The notes beneath the pieces are model-generated. The model did not search any database and was not told the DNA's origin. It worked only from the letters and a program-made list of their open reading frames with translations. A program made the position numbers and the translations under genes. Shown one piece after another: positions 62,467-64,000 of a stretch of 64,000 nucleotides of DNA. Numbering within the stretch: the stretch's first letter is position 1; each line of letters opens with the position of its first letter. The DNA lies in the NCBI RefSeq assembly GCF_020985305.1, contig NZ_CP087588.1:3099501-3163500 (forward strand), given 5' to 3'. The DNA is from Croceicoccus sp. Ery15. Its GTDB lineage: Bacteria > Pseudomonadota > Alphaproteobacteria > Sphingomonadales > Sphingomonadaceae.

Positions 62467-63909
62467 ATGGTGCGCCTGCTTTCTCCCAGAAATCTAGCTC
62501 CCAAAAGTCTTCAGGGTCAGATGCTGCTCGCCATCGCGGCGGCATTGCTGGTGGCGCAGGCCATCGGCGCCGTGCTGGTATGGCGCGCGCAGATCGAACG
62601 GACCGAGGCGACCACTGCCCATGCGCTGGCGTTCCGCATCATCGCGGGGCGCGTGATTACCGAGGATAGGGACAATCGTGTCGGCCGCCGCCTGTTCCGC
62701 GACCGGCTGCTGCGCGGACCGGACGACGGGCTGGGCCCGCGCGGCGGCGTCGGACCGATGCGGCTGGAAGAGGCCGGCGGGCTGGCGCGCTTTGAACAGG
62801 ATCGCGCCGACAGCGACCTGACCGAGCGGCTGGCGGAAATCCTGCACGAACAGGGCCTCTCGGTAGCGGAACTGGCGGTGTTTTCGCGCAGGCTCGACGA
62901 TGACGATCGCGCATCGAACTATGTCAGCCGCCGCATGCGTGACCAGCCACGCCCGCCGCGCGTGATCGTGGCCGCCGTGCGCATGACCGCCGACAGCAAT
63001 CTGATCCTGGCCCGCGTGTTCGAACCGCCCAAGGCGCGCGCATTGGGCTGGCCCCTGATCATGCAGACGCTGCTGATCTATCTGGTGCTGGTCGGCGTGG
63101 TCGCACTGGTCCTGCGCCGCATTACCGGCCCGCTGCGCGCCCTGACCGAACGGGTGGAGGCATTTTCGTCCAATCCCGCATCGCCGCCCGCCGGACAGGT
63201 GGAGCCGCAGGGTCCGCTGGATACCCGCCGCCTGATCGCGGCGCATAATGCGATGGAAGCACGGATCGGCGCGCTGCTCGACGAAAAGGACGTGATGCTG
63301 GGCGCGATCGGCCACGACCTCAAAACCCCGCTGGCGGCGCTGCGGGTGCGGATCGAATCGGTGGAGGACGATGCCGAACGCGCCGCATTGTCGGCCACGA
63401 TCAAGGATATCACCGACACGCTCGACGATATCCTCTCGCTTGCCCGCGTGGGCCGTCCGTCCGATCCGTTGGAAGTGACCGAACTATCCGCCCTCGTCGC
63501 CAGCGTGGTCGAGGAATATGAGGATATGGGCGAGAATGTCGTGCTGGGCGATACGCAGCGCATCGTTCTGCCGCTGCGCGCCACATGGCTGCGCCGCGCG
63601 CTGCGCAATCTGGTCGGCAATGCGCTGCGCTATGCCGGCGGGGGCGAGGTGTGCGTCGAAAAGCGCGGCCAACAGGCGATTGTGCGCGTGATCGACGAAG
63701 GCCCCGGCATTCCAGAGGACGAGATTGCCTTTATGCTGGAGCCGTTCCAGCGCGGCGACCCGTCGCGCAACCGCGGCACCGGCGGCGCGGGTCTGGGCCT
63801 GACACTGGCACGCGCCATCGCCGAACAGCACGGCGGCACGCTGACCATCACGAACCGCAGCGACGCGAAAAGCGGGATCGTGGCCGAACTGGCGTTGCCT
63901 GTTTTATAA
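62467..63909 (+). CDS. Sensor histidine kinase (HAMP, HisKA, HATPase)
   Basis: A membrane histidine kinase of 480 residues, partner of the preceding response regulator. Membrane helices lie near residues 18-38 (MLLAIAAALLVAQAIGAVLVW) and 198-220 (LIMQTLLIYLVLVGVVALVL), enclosing a periplasmic loop of about 160 residues rich in Arg, Gly and Asp. A HAMP linker follows (RRITGPLRALTERVEAF). The phospho-acceptor His is in AIGHDLKTPLAAL near residue 282. The ATPase domain has NALRYAGGGE, DEGPGIPEDEI and GGAGLGLTLARAI. The signal sensed is unknown. Confidence 0.95.
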   Translation: MVRLLSPRNLAPKSLQGQMLLAIAAALLVAQAIGAVLVWRAQIERTEATTAHALAFRIIAGRVITEDRDNRVGRRLFRDRLLRGPDDGLGPRGGVGPMRLEEAGGLARFEQDRADSDLTERLAEILHEQGLSVAELAVFSRRLDDDDRASNYVSRRMRDQPRPPRVIVAAVRMTADSNLILARVFEPPKARALGWPLIMQTLLIYLVLVGVVALVLRRITGPLRALTERVEAFSSNPASPPAGQVEPQGPLDTRRLIAAHNAMEARIGALLDEKDVMLGAIGHDLKTPLAALRVRIESVEDDAERAALSATIKDITDTLDDILSLARVGRPSDPLEVTELSALVASVVEEYEDMGENVVLGDTQRIVLPLRATWLRRALRNLVGNALRYAGGGEVCVEKRGQQAIVRVIDEGPGIPEDEIAFMLEPFQRGDPSRNRGTGGAGLGLTLARAIAEQHGGTLTITNRSDAKSGIVAELALPVL

Positions 63910-63927
63910 GGCCCTCAAACGCCGGGC

Positions 63928-63945
63928 GGGGCGCATCCGCGCCCC
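63928..63945 (+). terminator. Hairpin after the histidine kinase gene
   Basis: GGGGCGC-ATCC-GCGCCCC, seven perfect pairs, lies about 20 bp past the kinase stop and is followed by TTGG with no T tract. It is a possible transcript end. Confidence 0.4.
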
Positions 63946-64000
63946 TTGGCTTCCTCGCATAAGCTCGGGCGCGCGTTCGCGCTTGCCGGAGTCGCTTCGC

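Overview
This is one contiguous stretch of a high-G+C alphaproteobacterial chromosome. I place it in the Sphingomonadales, most likely Erythrobacteraceae or a close relative. The evidence is the full-length CtrA cell-cycle regulator, the small proteins DUF3576 and DUF4167, an EF-hand protein in front of an OmpR/EnvZ-type pair, an M61 glycyl-aminopeptidase-like protein, and the overall codon style. No rRNA, prophage, insertion sequence or CRISPR array is visible. There is one tRNA gene (Thr, anticodon GGT). The window is densely coding and mostly core metabolism, envelope biogenesis and information processing, with a few accessory or signalling genes.

Layout. Positions 1-4400 hold the end of gltB, gltD, ung (convergent), a ribonuclease D, and lptC-lptA. 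Positions 4400-9000 are a leftward operon: DUF3576 lipoprotein, leuS, lptE, holA. Positions 9500-14600 carry an exported protein with FTP motifs, phbB, ctrA, rpoN and lptB. Positions 14800-20300 hold a TldD/PmbA protease, an MscS channel with a BON domain, ppa and an M61 peptidase. Positions 20400-27500 are rightward: hisS-prfA-prmC, DUF4167, lnt and metK, with a long palindrome before metK. Positions 27600-34200 hold a lysozyme-like protein, a UshA-like nucleotidase, glnE, bcp and a DUF455 ferritin-like protein. Positions 34400-39200 hold an M23 endopeptidase, a PAS-only protein, galU, murA and a small low-G+C gene. Positions 39268-45107 are a tightly overlapping leftward operon: polA, pabC-like, aminotransferase, rluA-type, arfB. 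Positions 45375-50061 hold small and accessory genes: an acidic lipoprotein, a class A beta-lactamase-like protein, tRNA-Thr, a Flp-pilin-like protein with Pro-Thr and Gly-Asn repeats, a GNAT, YggS and a ThiE-like protein. Positions 50177-64000 hold ftsK, two diguanylate cyclases around a flavin reductase, a thioesterase, oligopeptidase B, a PepP-type aminopeptidase, and an EF-hand/response regulator/histidine kinase cluster.

How the parts fit. LPS transport genes lptA, B, C and E are all present, but lptB-rpoN is separated from lptC-lptA and inverted. Flipping the segment from about 4380 to 14510 would restore the lptC-lptA-lptB-rpoN order usual in alphaproteobacteria. The most interesting regulatory signals are in the signalling genes. 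Both diguanylate cyclases carry the same ACAATTGTTA element about 55-67 bp before their starts. The PAS-only gene and one cyclase share a TAGGG-N6-CCCTA palindrome at similar distances. TTAACC or TTAA sites resembling CtrA half-sites lie before ctrA, both cyclases and the pilin-like gene. No obviously new multi-gene system is visible. These shared operators and the repeat-bearing pilin-like protein are the leads I would follow first.
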